Part shown: one piece after another, positions 46,201 to 55,095 of the stretch
Layout: each line of letters starts with the position of its first letter
Position numbering within the stretch: the first letter of the stretch is position 1
Source: Frateuria terrea
GTDB taxonomy: Bacteria; Pseudomonadota; Gammaproteobacteria; Xanthomonadales; Rhodanobacteraceae
Assembly (NCBI RefSeq): GCF_900115705.1
Contig: NZ_FOXL01000007.1
Coordinates: 124,001-188,000, forward strand
DNA: 64,000 nucleotides
Reading direction: 5' to 3'
Made by a program: the position numbers and the translations under genes
The notes under the pieces: model-generated
Databases searched by the model: none
Told to the model about the DNA's origin: nothing
Seen by the model: only the letters and a program-made list of their open reading frames with translations

Positions 46201-46384
46201 TCCGGACTGGGCAAACCGTCGCCTTGCCTTCCACGTACAGGTCTACAACGTGCTCGACCAGCAGCGGATCACGCAGGTCAACGGTCGCTACGGCAGCTCG
46301 ACCAACGTGCGTCCGACCTACAACCTGCCGTTGTCGACGCAGCCGCCGCGCTACGTGCAGTTGGGCATCACCTACGACTACTGA
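43232..46384 (+). CDS. TonB-dependent receptor with N-terminal carboxypeptidase-like domain (Oar type)
   Basis: A 1050-residue outer-membrane receptor. After a signal peptide ending PAFAQ comes a carboxypeptidase-regulatory-like beta-sandwich (about 40-120, TVTVQNASGVTRQATVDAAGRYTIGALPLGNYTVTL in parts), then the plug (SVTENAYYINGFNTTDPISGFGG, GAAYGRSDGGVI) and a long beta-barrel ending YVQLGITYDY. Such Oar-like proteins take up peptides or other large substrates or work in secretion. GAGGGGAG precedes the ATG at 43232. No ExbBD or TonB is adjacent. Confidence 0.9.
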   Translation: MSHDNYQRIHRPLRTATGMSMAVALALYGALGAPAFAQTTTGSIFGQAPAAAGATVTVQNASGVTRQATVDAAGRYTIGALPLGNYTVTLQRDGTTLDTRNDVELHVGAGTEVSFLPSTGAQNLSAVTVTANGLPAVDVSQVDSRTVITSQQLARLPLARSAEAIALLAPGTVQGSDTFMGMGMGVSSPQKFVSFGGSSVTENAYYINGFNTTDPISGFGGLTLPYGSIDQEEILSGGYGAAYGRSDGGVISQVGKRGTNEWHFGGQVLWKPKSLQGDPRDIYYGQGSPDAGQLYWRRGSNKSSTTTVDAYVGGPLIKDTLYLFASMEGERIQGTGASGGTPSGAIGAPAGVGINAPPSYENHSRLDDPKWYAKLDWNINDSNLLELTGASNKTSYRGNLYQYDYATGKQGAFDHPDLDIKDGSDLYLGKFTSFLTDDLTLSVLYGKMKGTHYSQLPGYDPSLAPIIGQTSENPDITGGQTYGNAQTSSQLFDPQHVTRNTNLRLDVSYKLGPHMLTAGIDNQDVRDIHDGQFTSGPGYGWLYESGDPASFIIGGPDANGAGWQGYPWVQAPGNYPGGSTGYYVSRQVFANSASVRVKQHAQYIEDAWQVSDRWLVKIGLRNDQFTNYNGVGVPYLRLTHSQLAPRLGFTWDVNGDSSLKVYGNAGRYYLAVPASVALRSAGSSTFTNQFYTYTGIDPAIGYPTGLTPIDTYLGVGQPVSRNLEYGQPRDPKTAAATNIKSEYQDELILGFDKQLSDAWVYGAKATWRKLGRAIDDWGDTGRIAAKMAELGMDDYDKVNGIQGSYLINPGENPIIQVPKLSGGYYQVPLDWRKDMGFNTSLKRKYYALDLYLEHPFDGKWYGKVDYLFSRNYGNTEGQVRSDFGQTDVSATVDWDYTQVMDYANGALPNDRRHQIKAYGYYQVTPEWLVSGNVAILSGAPKTCLGLYGPDQTNPGLGYGSFYHYCGGTPVSPGYAREPWTYLLSLGAEYRPDWANRRLAFHVQVYNVLDQQRITQVNGRYGSSTNVRPTYNLPLSTQPPRYVQLGITYDY

Positions 46385-46482
46385 GTCGCCTCCCGTCGCG
46401 TCCGGCCGCAAGGCCGGGCGCGATGTCGATTTCGCGCCGGTACGCGCATGCACTGGCGTACCGGCGCCTAAGGAGTCCTTCC

Positions 46483-47427
46483 ATGAAAAAGCTGCTGGTA
46501 CTGGCGTGCTGGCTGTTGGGTATCGCCACCTGCTCGGGCCATCCCTCGTCGCCGGTCCCGGCCGAATTCACCGGCATCACCCAGTGGTTCAACTCGCCAC
46601 CGCTCACGATGGCAGGCCTGCGCGGCAAGGTCGTGCTGGTCGACTTCTGGGCGTACTCCTGCATCAACTGCATTCGCGCCATGCCGCATGTCGAGCACCT
46701 GTACGAAACCTACAAGGACAAGGGGCTGGTGGTGGTGGGCGTGCACTCGCCCGAATTCGACTTCGAGCAGGACCCGGCCAACGTGCGCGCAGCGATGGAA
46801 CGCATGCGCATCACCTATCCGGTGGCGATGGACAACCACCTGGACACCTGGCGCGCCTGGCACAACGCGTTCTGGCCGGCGGAGTACCTGGTCGATGCGA
46901 ATGGACGACTGATCGGCCACCACTACGGCGAGGGCGACTACGACAGGATGGAAAACGCCATTCGATTGCTGCTGGGCATGGACATGTCGACGCCGGGCCC
47001 GCGGTCCGACGGAGTGGCTCCCGGCCCGGGCGATACGCCCGAGTTGCACCTGGGCAGCGACAGCCAGCACGGCTTCGGCAACCTGGAGAGCGGTCGCGAA
47101 GGCGTGCGCCGCTTCACCATCCCGCCGCGGCTGGCCCTGCATCACTTTGCGCTCGGCGGCCCTTGGGAAATCACGCGCGAGTGCGCCCGTTCGATGGGCC
47201 AGACCGAGCTGCACATCCGCTTCAAGGCCGCCAGGCTCTACGTGGTGGCCAGTGCCCGGGCGCCGACCCCGCTCGACGTGCAGGTGGATGGCAAGCCGCA
47301 ACCGGCCGTGATCGTGCAGGGCAGCCGCCTCTACACGCTGTTCGATAGCCATGATGACGCCGAACATGTGCTCGTGCTGCGCATCCGAACCTCTGACGTA
47401 CGCGTTTACTCCGTCACTTTCGGTTGA
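46483..47427 (+). CDS. thioredoxin-fold protein with DipZ-like C-terminal domain
   Basis: A 314-residue exported protein. A signal or lipoprotein-like N-terminus (CWLLGIATCSG) is followed by a TlpA/redoxin-like domain with the redox motif SCINCIRAMPHV and GVHSPEFDFEQ. The C-terminal 120 residues resemble the extra domain of DipZ proteins (WEITRECARSMGQTELHIRFKAARLYVV). It lacks the DsbD-like membrane part of DipZ. It would reduce or isomerise disulfides in the periplasm. AGGAG precedes the ATG at 46483. Confidence 0.85.
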   Translation: MKKLLVLACWLLGIATCSGHPSSPVPAEFTGITQWFNSPPLTMAGLRGKVVLVDFWAYSCINCIRAMPHVEHLYETYKDKGLVVVGVHSPEFDFEQDPANVRAAMERMRITYPVAMDNHLDTWRAWHNAFWPAEYLVDANGRLIGHHYGEGDYDRMENAIRLLLGMDMSTPGPRSDGVAPGPGDTPELHLGSDSQHGFGNLESGREGVRRFTIPPRLALHHFALGGPWEITRECARSMGQTELHIRFKAARLYVVASARAPTPLDVQVDGKPQPAVIVQGSRLYTLFDSHDDAEHVLVLRIRTSDVRVYSVTFG

Positions 47428-47619
47428 GCGAGCGACGGATCGCCCACGCAAGCTCCTGCCCGAAATCCAGTGCAGCACGAGGGAAGTCAGGGCGGCCGCG
47501 GGACGGCCTGCGGCCAGACGATAGAGCCTGGATATAAGCCACTGGTTGATGCAGGCCCGGGTTGTGCACACACTCTGACGGCGGCCACCCCTGCGGTCAC
47601 ACCACCACTGAGCGTATGC

Positions 47620-49050
47620 ATGTTCCTCGAACTGGACGGGTGCGGTCCCCGTTATGCGCAGTTGATCCGCTCTCTGAGGAGCGCCATTCTGGATGGGCGC
47701 ATGGCGCCTGGTTCGCGCCTTCCACCCACCCGCGAGCTGGCCCGTGACCTGGGCATGTCGCGCACGACCCTGCTGACGGCGTACGAACAGTTGCGCGCCG
47801 AGGGGTACATAGAGGGTCGGGTCGGGTCCGGAAGTTATGTGGCCCGCCTCCAGCTCACCCCGCCCCTGCGACCGGCTGTCGGTGGCGACGATGCGCCCAC
47901 GTCGCGCTTCGCCGAACGTGCCCGGCAATTCCGCGAGCGAAAGATCGCGAGGCGACACTTCGGACTGCGCTATGAATTGCGCTTCGGCGACCCGCTCACC
48001 AATCCAGCCCTGAACGCCGCATGGGGACGCGAACTGGCGCGTGCGACCGCCTATTCACCGCTTACCGTCATCGGCGCCTGGGGCCTGCCGGCACTGCGCC
48101 AGCAGGTCTGCGATTACCTCGCACGGCGCCGCGGCCTGCAGGCAAGCCCCGACGATATCCTGATCGTCTCGGGAACCCAGCAGGCCTACGCGTTGTGCGC
48201 CCGCGTTCTGCTCGACGAAGGCGACACGGTCGTGCTGGAGGAGCCGCACTACTTCGGCGCGTACCACGTGATGGTCACGCACGGGGCCCGGTTGCATCCG
48301 GTGAGGACCGACGATGAAGGCCTGGTCTGCGCCGAGTTGCCGGCAACGGCGCCCAAGCTCATTCTCACCACGCCCTCGCACCAGTTCCCCACCGGAGCGG
48401 TCCTCTCGCTGCCACGCCGGCTTGAACTGCTGCGTTACGCCTCGCTCAAGCGCTGCTGGATCCTGGAGGACGACTACGACGGCGAGTTCCGCTACGACGC
48501 CCATCCGCTGGCCGCCCTGCGCGCGCTCGACGAAGCAGACCGGGTGATCTACGCCGGCACCTTCTCCAAGACGCTGTTCGGCGGCCTTCGCCTGGCGTAT
48601 CTCGTGCTGCCCGCCGCGCTTCGCGAGGACTTCATCACCGCAAAATACCTGAGCGACATGTCCTCGGGCGGGATCGAACAGGCCGCCCTCGCCCATTTCA
48701 TGGAGAGCGGCGGGTTCGAACGCCATCTGCGTCATGCGCGCAAGGAGCTGCAGGCCCGCCGCGAAGCCCTGATCGCCGGCTTGCATCGCCATGCGGGAGA
48801 GCGCGTCGAGATCGTGCATTCCCCGGCCGGCATGCATGTGGTGGCCTGGCTGAACGGTTATGACCATAAACGCGCCGAGACCCTCATCGCGCACGCCCGC
48901 GAACGCGGGCTCGGCTTGTATTCGATGGCGCCACATTACCTGCAGCCACCCGCGCGACCGGGCCTGCTGCTCGGGTATTGCAGCCTGTCGGTCACCGAGC
49001 TGCGGGAGGCCACGCAGCTGTTGGGCGAATGCATGGATGCGGTCCCGTAG
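47620..49050 (+). CDS. MocR-type GntR/aminotransferase transcriptional regulator
   Basis: A 476-residue MocR/PdxR-like protein: a winged helix of GntR type (RSAILDGRMAPGSRLPPTRELARDLGMSRTTLLTAYEQL) linked to a class I aminotransferase fold with PLP-site motifs (LEDDYDGEFRY, YAGTFSKTLFGGLRLAY, the Lys in SKTLFGG). It is likely to bind PLP and an amino acid-type effector. The start at 47620 is the family-consistent ATG. The target gene is unknown; it might be its own neighbours. Confidence 0.9.
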   Translation: MFLELDGCGPRYAQLIRSLRSAILDGRMAPGSRLPPTRELARDLGMSRTTLLTAYEQLRAEGYIEGRVGSGSYVARLQLTPPLRPAVGGDDAPTSRFAERARQFRERKIARRHFGLRYELRFGDPLTNPALNAAWGRELARATAYSPLTVIGAWGLPALRQQVCDYLARRRGLQASPDDILIVSGTQQAYALCARVLLDEGDTVVLEEPHYFGAYHVMVTHGARLHPVRTDDEGLVCAELPATAPKLILTTPSHQFPTGAVLSLPRRLELLRYASLKRCWILEDDYDGEFRYDAHPLAALRALDEADRVIYAGTFSKTLFGGLRLAYLVLPAALREDFITAKYLSDMSSGGIEQAALAHFMESGGFERHLRHARKELQARREALIAGLHRHAGERVEIVHSPAGMHVVAWLNGYDHKRAETLIAHARERGLGLYSMAPHYLQPPARPGLLLGYCSLSVTELREATQLLGECMDAVP

Positions 49051-49461
49051 AAAGCGACCTGGATTTCGCCCGGAACCACTGCTCCCCTGCAGTCGACCGG
49101 GCATGGCAGGGAGCCGGAACCACGCAAATTGGCCTGGTTCCCGCCGAACGGATTGGCTATGTATTCCTGGTTGTCCAGCGCCTAGGCTTCCGCGCAACTC
49201 CCGGCGGTTACCCCCGTGACGTCCTCGGTTCGCCCTGCCGTCTCCCCAGCGGCAGGCGGGCCTCTTTTTTGTTTGGCGATGACCATGGCAGAGGCAAGGC
49301 ACGCAAACCTGGGGTGTGAAGGAGCGAGCCTTGGGCATCGAGCTGGCGCCTGCTTTCCGAGGACGACTGTCCTGACACGCTTGAGGCGCACCCCGCGAAC
49401 GATCGACGCGATCCATCACGAAGCTCTTTCCTATCGCCCATCCAAGAAGGGGAATACCACC
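49051..49461 (+). terminator. long 3' region with an intrinsic terminator at 49234-49269
   Basis: After the MocR stop there is no gene for 411 bases. At 49234-49256 arms CCTGCCG and CGGCAGG flank a 9-base loop, followed by CGGGCCT and six T residues (49264-49269), a good rightward terminator. It lies 185 bases after the MocR stop, so it may end a long 3' UTR or an unlisted small RNA. The later part, up to 49461, should hold the promoter of the hydrolase. Confidence 0.5.
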
Positions 49462-50382
49462 ATGCACAAGCATGTGCTCCGAGATCTCCTGCTCGCCGGC
49501 CTTGCCGCCAGCGTGACCGGCCTCTGCAGCCAGCAGGCTCGTTCTGCGCCTGCCGAGCCCCCCTCGCAGACCCGCGCATCGATGGAGGTGGTGCAGATTC
49601 CCAGCCACGGCGCGCTGTTGAACGGGCTGGTGTACGTCGCCGCCGGCGAGGGCCCGCACCCGGCAGTGATCCTGCTGCACGGGCTCCCCGGTTTCGAGCG
49701 CAACCTTGACGTGGCGCAGGACGTCCGCCGTGCGGGCTGGGACGTGCTGAACCTCGATTACCGCGGTTCCTGGGGGACGCCGGGCGATTTTTCGTTCACT
49801 CATGGCATCGAAGACACCGCCTCCGCGCTGGCCTACCTGCGCAACCCGGCCGTCGCGAAACGGCTGCGGCTCGATCCTGCGCACATCGTGTTGATCGGCC
49901 ACAGCATGGGCGGGTTCATGGCGGTCGAGGCAGCCGCGGCCGACCCGAAAGTCGAGGCCATCGGAATGATTTCCGGTGCTGACCTCGGCGCCGGGTATCT
50001 CGGACTGCAGCGGGAAGACACGGCCCCGGTCGCGCTACGCAAGCTGGCCACAGCCCTGGGAGGCCAGGGGATGGCACCGCTCGCTGGCTGCACTCCCAGT
50101 GGCCTGGCGCATGAAGCGGCCGCACACGCGACGCAATGGGCATTTCCCACGCAGGCACCGAGGCTGAAGGACCGCGCGGTCCTGGTCATCACCGCCGACG
50201 ACGGCTTTGCCGGCATGGGCGACGCCCTCGTCGAGGCGTTGCAGCGCGACGGTGACAAGCGGGTGGCCACCTTGCACCTGGCTACCGATCACGCCTACTC
50301 GGACAAACGCATCGAGCTGTCCCGGGCAGTCCTGGCTTGGCTGTCCGGACTGCCCCATGGGAGTGGGGCCGCCACCCACTAG
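49462..50382 (+). CDS. secreted alpha/beta hydrolase
   Basis: A 306-residue hydrolase with an N-terminal signal peptide (LLLAGLAASVTGLCSQQARSA, possibly a lipoprotein site). Catalytic features are ILLHGLPGFERN, the nucleophile in GHSMGGFMAVEA, an Asp in TADDGFAGMGD and a His in LATDHAYSDKR. Likely periplasmic or outer-membrane anchored. Substrate unknown. AAGGGG precedes the ATG at 49462. Confidence 0.85.
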   Translation: MHKHVLRDLLLAGLAASVTGLCSQQARSAPAEPPSQTRASMEVVQIPSHGALLNGLVYVAAGEGPHPAVILLHGLPGFERNLDVAQDVRRAGWDVLNLDYRGSWGTPGDFSFTHGIEDTASALAYLRNPAVAKRLRLDPAHIVLIGHSMGGFMAVEAAAADPKVEAIGMISGADLGAGYLGLQREDTAPVALRKLATALGGQGMAPLAGCTPSGLAHEAAAHATQWAFPTQAPRLKDRAVLVITADDGFAGMGDALVEALQRDGDKRVATLHLATDHAYSDKRIELSRAVLAWLSGLPHGSGAATH

Positions 50383-50531
50383 CGAAGCAAAAACCAGGCT
50401 GTCGATCGATGCCGGTCCAGCCCCCCGTGGGGCATCGGGCCGAATTTCAACCGCGGAACCAAGCGTCCCCAACAAGATGCGGCTTGCCCGCTGGGGCGAG
50501 CACAACAACCCCTGTATCAGGATGGAATCAA

Positions 50532-50969
50532 ATGAAAAGTCTGTTCTTCGTTGCGGCGTTGACCGGCGCCGCCCATGTCGGTGCAGCCAGGTCGACCCCA
50601 GTCTCGCTGCCCGCTTCGCTGGCGCATGCCGCCGCCGAGTTCGATCACGCGCAGATCGCCAGTGACGCCGCTGCGCTCAAGCGCCTGCTTGCCGATGACT
50701 ACCTGCTGTTCAACAGCGGGGCGCAGGTCGAGGACAAGGCCGCATTCATCAAGGACTACACGGCGAAGGGTTTCGCACTGAAACCGTACAAGGTGGAGCA
50801 ACAGGTGATTCGGGTCTGGCCCCACGGCGCCGTACTCGGAGGCGTGGTAACACTCCAGGGCGCCAGCGAGGGAAAGCCGTTCAAGGCGCGCCTGCGGTTT
50901 GCCGATGTCTGGCGCGAAAAAGCCGGCGTGTGGCAGGTGGCTTTCACGCAGGTCACCCGCGTCCCGTAA
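50532..50969 (+). CDS. secreted NTF2-like (DUF4440) protein
   Basis: A 145-residue protein with a signal peptide (residues 1-20) and an NTF2/SnoaL-like domain: QIASDAAALKRLLADDYLLFNSGAQVEDKAAFIKDY and VVTLQGASEGKPFKARLRFADVWREKAGVWQVAFTQVTRV in parts. Function not known. It begins 149 bases after the hydrolase and may be cotranscribed. Confidence 0.82.
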   Translation: MKSLFFVAALTGAAHVGAARSTPVSLPASLAHAAAEFDHAQIASDAAALKRLLADDYLLFNSGAQVEDKAAFIKDYTAKGFALKPYKVEQQVIRVWPHGAVLGGVVTLQGASEGKPFKARLRFADVWREKAGVWQVAFTQVTRVP

Positions 50970-50992
50970 CCCGCGCATCCGGAGACAGATAC

Positions 50993-51763
50993 ATGCGCCT
51001 GTTCTCACACCCGCGTTTCCTTGCCATCTATTCCGGCGTACTGACGCTGGCCGTGGCAACCGCCCTCCTTACCGGGTTTGCCCGCGTGCCGGGTAACGCT
51101 ACTTTCGACAGCATCGACGTGCAGCGGATCCGCGTGGTGGCGCCCGATGGGACAGTGCGGATGGTCATCGCCAACCATGAGCGCATGCCCGGCATCGTCG
51201 TTCGCGGCAAGGACTACCCGCATCCCAACCGCGCCCGTAGCGACCTAGCCGGCATCCTCTTCTATGACGCCGAGGGCACCGAAAGCGGCGGACTCACGTT
51301 CGGGGGACAACGCGGCGCCGACGGCAAGCCCGAGCGCGCCGGCCACCTGAGTTTCGATCAGTACGACCAGGACGAGATGATGGCGCTCAATGCAGTCCAG
51401 GATGGCGATCAGCGGCATACCGGCCTTCTGATCAAGGACGAGCCCGACTGGCCGCTGGAAAGACTGATTGTGCACATGAAGGCACGCAAAGACGAGCCGG
51501 CCTCCGCACAAGCCAGGGATGCCGCAGCATTTCTGCGCGAGCATGGTCCCATGCATGTGGGACGGGCGTGGCTCGGGCGCAACGACGACGCGTCGTCCTC
51601 CATGGAGTTGAAGGATCCCGTGGGTCGGCCGCGCCTCATCGCGAGGGTCGCCGCCGATGGAACACCCAGCTTGCTGTTCCTCGACGAGGCCGGTCACGTC
51701 ACCTCCCGCTGGCCGGAAGATGCAGCAAAGGCCAAGGCGCCTGCTGCACCCAAAACCAGATAA
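50993..51763 (+). CDS. membrane-anchored protein, function unknown
   Basis: A 256-residue protein with an N-terminal membrane anchor (IYSGVLTLAVATALLTGFA) and a large periplasmic part with repeated short beta segments (IRVVAPDGTVRMVIANHERMPGIVV, GILFYDAEGTESGGLTFGG, SMELKDPVGRPRLIARVAADGTPSLLFLDEAG). Similar VVAPDG/LLDAxGxxR proteins are found in Bacteroidetes and Xanthomonadales, of unknown role. It is 23 bases after the NTF2 gene, so they form an operon. Confidence 0.78.
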   Translation: MRLFSHPRFLAIYSGVLTLAVATALLTGFARVPGNATFDSIDVQRIRVVAPDGTVRMVIANHERMPGIVVRGKDYPHPNRARSDLAGILFYDAEGTESGGLTFGGQRGADGKPERAGHLSFDQYDQDEMMALNAVQDGDQRHTGLLIKDEPDWPLERLIVHMKARKDEPASAQARDAAAFLREHGPMHVGRAWLGRNDDASSSMELKDPVGRPRLIARVAADGTPSLLFLDEAGHVTSRWPEDAAKAKAPAAPKTR

Positions 51764-51892
51764 AGGCAAAGCGATCTCCGCCCGGGCGCTCGGGTTTCCG
51801 GACCTGGCGCGGGCTCGAGATGAGCGTCCTTGGGTGAGCGTTGCGGCTCGCAATCCAGCAGAAAAAAATCCGCGTCTCCGGGGCCATGAGAG

Positions 51893-52465
51893 ATGAAGCG
51901 GCTACTCACCTCTGGCGGTGTCACCAACGCCAGTATTCGCGATGCACTTATGGCCCTTGCCGGCAAGCCTCTTGGCCAGTGCAGGGCGCTGTGCATTCCT
52001 ACCGCCGAGTACGGCGATCCCATGTGCACGCCTGAGTCGGAGCATCGGGAACCAGCGGTGGGAACCATGGGTGAGGGAAGCCGACGTGCTGCTGGTAGAT
52101 GGCGGCGACGCATGCTACCTCTCCCACTGGATGAAACAATCCGGGCTCGCAGCACTCCTTTCCTCGCTGCCGGGGATCGTCTGGGTCGGCGTCAGCGCCG
52201 GGAGCATGGTGATGACGCCGCGCATCGGCGAGCAATTCGCGAACTGCCGCCTGGCGGCAATGACAGTTGCCTGGGCGCGGTCGACTTCTGCATCTTTCCG
52301 CACCTGGAAAACGAATGCATGCCCGAGAACACCTTCGAGCATGCTGCGCGCTGGGCGGCCGCCCTTGGCCGACCGGCATACGCCATCGACGATCAGACCG
52401 CGATTGGCGTCGCCGACGGCGCGGTGAATGTCGTGTCCGAAGGACGCTGGAAGTTCTTTCCTTGA
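51893..52465 (+). pseudogene. broken peptidase E (S51 dipeptidase E family)
   Basis: Pieces of one protein lie in two frames. The first (frame of 51893) reads MKRLLTSGGVTNASIRDALM..CIPTAEYGDPMCTP. The middle (from about 52030, other frame) reads SIGNQRWEPWVREADVLLVDGG, WVGVSAGSMVMTPRIGEQF, with the nucleophile Ser of GVSAGS. From about 52250 the first frame resumes with LGAVDFCIFPHLENE, RPAYAIDDQTAIGVADGAVNVVSEG. Around 52030 a stretch of about 30 residues normally present is also missing. One deletion and two frame changes make it non-functional. Confidence 0.82.
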
Positions 52466-52544
52466 CTTTCGGTTGCGCGGGGTGAGGTCGGGATCGAGCA
52501 GCCGAGCCACTTGTACGGACGCAGGTCCGCCGCGGCATCGCTCC

Positions 52545-52895
52545 TCATGAGGGATCCGCACGCACGTAGATCCACGCGCTGCGACCCGAGCGCAATGTCG
52601 CCCGGTGCCGTCGATAGCCACCGGCTTCGTACGCGTCGACCGCAGCCAGCTCTGCCCCGGTTACCGCGAGCGTGGCGCCGTCGACCCAATCTTCGGACCG
52701 TCCGCTTTCCTCGAGCACCGGGTGGACGGCCCTCCCGGACAGGCGCACGACGTCCGGGTCGGTAATCTGCATGTCACCGAGCCTGTAGCCGACAAGTCGA
52801 TCCGGGTCGACTGCTATGACGCGCCCAAAGAGCGCCTTCTGGACGTCGCTATGGCGAAGCGTGCCGTAGGAAAAAATGAGTTCGTTTGCGTCCAT
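52545..52895 (-). CDS. gamma-glutamylcyclotransferase family protein
   Basis: A 116-residue protein of the AIG2/GGCT family. Substrate-loop motif FSYGTLRHSDVQKALFGR, the later catalytic Glu probably in AVDAYEAGGYRR, and the ending RSGRSAWIYVRADPS are typical. Probably acts on a gamma-glutamyl compound in the cytoplasm. The ATG at 52895 fits the family; the upstream open frame does not. Confidence 0.85.
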   Translation of the reverse strand: MDANELIFSYGTLRHSDVQKALFGRVIAVDPDRLVGYRLGDMQITDPDVVRLSGRAVHPVLEESGRSEDWVDGATLAVTGAELAAVDAYEAGGYRRHRATLRSGRSAWIYVRADPS

Positions 52896-53394
52896 TGCCG
52901 GGATCCGGTCAAGGCATGGGCGGCAGCGTTTAGACCCGCGATACGCCGCCGAAGCCTGGGTTGTGGGCGCGCCCCTTCCCAGCGGGGAGATGCGCCCGTC
53001 GGAAGCAAACGCCAAGCAAGAAGTCACTCTACATCGGCGGTGCCTCAAGAAGCGCAGCAGCCATTCGAGAAACCGCTCGTCCTGCACATCACCCCTGACG
53101 CGCGCAGATCACCAGACCCATCCGCGCAGACGCCCCGGGGACCGGAGTTGAACTTCGGTGGCTCCCGACACGTGCGCGTCGACGCGAATGCCCCAACCGT
53201 CGCCAGGCGCTTGACGCCTGTCGACCATCCCGAGCCGGCGAAACCTTGCGCCTGGGCGGCGAATGCGCGCAGGGCCATGTTCATGGCGCACACACGTGAA
53301 CTTCACCCGCGCGGCACTGTGTCACTGGCCTGCTAACGGTTCGGCAAGGATGATCAGGGCTGCAAGCTGGCTCCGCGGCCAGCAGGGGAATGAA
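52896..53394. other. intergenic stretch without a supported gene
   Basis: 499 bases between the cyclotransferase gene and the DUF2946 gene. A tRNA-like T-arm piece near 53140 (GTTCAAC on the minus strand) is not supported by other arms. Both promoters probably lie here. Confidence 0.4.
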
Positions 53395-53775
53395 GTGGGG
53401 CGTTCGGATACACATCGCCGCGTGGTTGCCGGATTGGCGTTCGTCGCCATCTGGCTGACCATCGTCGCTCCGGTGATTTCCCGCGTATTGCCCCTGTGGG
53501 CCGCCGCGCCCGCGACGTCGGACATGGCATGTGCCGAGCACATGGGGCACGCCACCGATCCGCACGGGCCGCACCCGCAGCTTCCTTCCACCGACAGGTG
53601 CGGCTACTGCGCGCTCGTCGGGCAAAGTCTGTTCCTCGTCGAAGCAGCCTGGCTGCCGATCGTTCCCCCGCAGGCCTCCTACCTCCCGCCCCACCTGCCG
53701 GACGGGTGGCATATCCGGCGGTATTCCTCGCTCGCACCGACGCCCCGCGGGCCACCCGGTTCCGTCAACGCCTGA
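53395..53775 (+). CDS. DUF2946 family protein
   Basis: A 126-residue protein starting GTG at 53395 with AGGGGA six bases before. An N-terminal membrane segment (VVAGLAFVAIWLTIVAPVISRVL) is followed by a periplasmic part with His and a paired-Cys motif (ACAEHMGHATDPHG-like MACAEHMGH, CGYCALVGQSLFL) that defines DUF2946. Members often sit beside copper or TonB-receptor genes. Metal binding is likely; role unproven. Confidence 0.82.
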   Translation: MGRSDTHRRVVAGLAFVAIWLTIVAPVISRVLPLWAAAPATSDMACAEHMGHATDPHGPHPQLPSTDRCGYCALVGQSLFLVEAAWLPIVPPQASYLPPHLPDGWHIRRYSSLAPTPRGPPGSVNA

Positions 53776-54096
53776 GTCCATTCCTGCCGGCAGGCGGCGA
53801 GCGCCAGCGCGCTTGCCGGCGGCCGCGTCGCTGCCGCGCATCCCGCTGTCGCGTCTCCCGTGCCCGCTGACATTGCGACGGCGCAGGACGCGCCCGCGGC
53901 GCCCATGCCGACCGTGGCCAACACGCCCATGAAACCGGTGCACGAATGATGGTGACCGCCCCGAGGGCACCGCGCCGGTCCATGCCAGCCAGCGACGGCA
54001 TCCGTGTCGATGGGCCGGACCACCTGGCTCAACCTGGACGCCGAGCCTGCGGACCTGCCGCAGGCGACCACTTTCCGCGACAAAGGATCTCTGCTG
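53776..54096. other. gap after the DUF2946 gene
   Basis: 321 bases. In the DUF2946 frame the sequence stays open after its stop codon as a low-complexity stretch ending TVANTPMKPVHE, but no start is seen. No other gene supported. Confidence 0.4.
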
Positions 54097-55095
54097 ATGA
54101 ATATGCCCGTCATGTCTTCAACCCGTGCCCCCGGGACGCCACGGCGCCCGCGACTGATTGCCACGATGGCCGCCATGCTCGGAATCATCCCGGGCATGGC
54201 CGGCGCCTGCTCCACCTGCGGGTGTTCGCTCAACTCCGACTGGGCCAGCCAGGGTTATGCGACCACTTCGGGCCTGCACCTGAGTTTGCGCCAGGACTAC
54301 TTCAACCAGTCCCAGCTGCGCAACGGTACCGACTCGGTCAGCCCGGGCAGCTTCTCCTACCCGACCGATAAAGAGGTCCAGCGCGAGACGATCAATCGCA
54401 ACACCCTGCTCGGCGCCGACTACAACTTCTCGCGCTACTGGGGACTGAGCCTGCAGCTGCCCTACATGGACCGCTACCACCAGACCATTGCCGAAGGCGA
54501 CACCGCGATATCCACCTCCGATACCCGGAGTATCGGGGACCTGCGAGTGGTTGCCCGCTACCAGGGCCTGAGTCCCGACGCCGGTTTTGGATTGCAGTTC
54601 GGCATCAAGCTGCCGACCGGCAGCTTCGGGCAGTCCTTTGTCGCGGGGCCGCAGGCGGGCGAACTCCTGGACCGCGGCCTGCAACTGGGCACCGGCACCA
54701 CCGACGCATTGCTGGGCGTCTACAAGTTCGGCAACCTCGGGGAATCGCTGAGCTATTTCGCGCAGGCGATGGCGCAGGTCGCACTCGATGCGCGCGACCG
54801 GTTCCGGCCGGGCAACTCGGTCAACGTGAACCTGGGGCTGCGCTATATGGGCATGGCCCGGGTCACGCCGCAGCTGCAACTCAACCTGCACAGCGAACGA
54901 CGCGAGAGCGGCGCACTGGCCGACCGGGAAAACAGCGGCGCAACACTGGGGTACCTGAGTCCCGGGGTCAGCGTGAAGCTCACGCGCCGACTGGATGCCT
55001 TCGCCTTCGTGCAGTTTCCCGTCTGGGAACGCGTCAATGGCTTGCAACTGGAGCCACGCCGACTCTGGTCGCTCGGCGTCCAGTACCGGCTCTGA
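54097..55095 (+). CDS. outer-membrane beta-barrel protein, transporter-like
   Basis: A 332-residue exported protein. The signal peptide ends AGA and the mature part opens with CSTCGCSLNSDWASQGY, a double CxxC-like start. The rest shows amphipathic strands (LHLSLRQDYFNQSQL, YWGLSLQLPYMDRYH, GFGLQFGIKLPTGSFGQ) and ends WSLGVQYRL, a barrel-type end. Related proteins lie next to copper/SCO genes. Probably an outer-membrane channel, possibly for a metal, paired with the DUF2946 gene. Confidence 0.7.
   Translation: MNMPVMSSTRAPGTPRRPRLIATMAAMLGIIPGMAGACSTCGCSLNSDWASQGYATTSGLHLSLRQDYFNQSQLRNGTDSVSPGSFSYPTDKEVQRETINRNTLLGADYNFSRYWGLSLQLPYMDRYHQTIAEGDTAISTSDTRSIGDLRVVARYQGLSPDAGFGLQFGIKLPTGSFGQSFVAGPQAGELLDRGLQLGTGTTDALLGVYKFGNLGESLSYFAQAMAQVALDARDRFRPGNSVNVNLGLRYMGMARVTPQLQLNLHSERRESGALADRENSGATLGYLSPGVSVKLTRRLDAFAFVQFPVWERVNGLQLEPRRLWSLGVQYRL

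Noticed and set aside
53130-53175. A tRNA-like T-arm (GTTCAAC) on the minus strand.
   Set aside because: No matching acceptor, D or anticodon arms at the right distance, and the T-stem has a mismatch.
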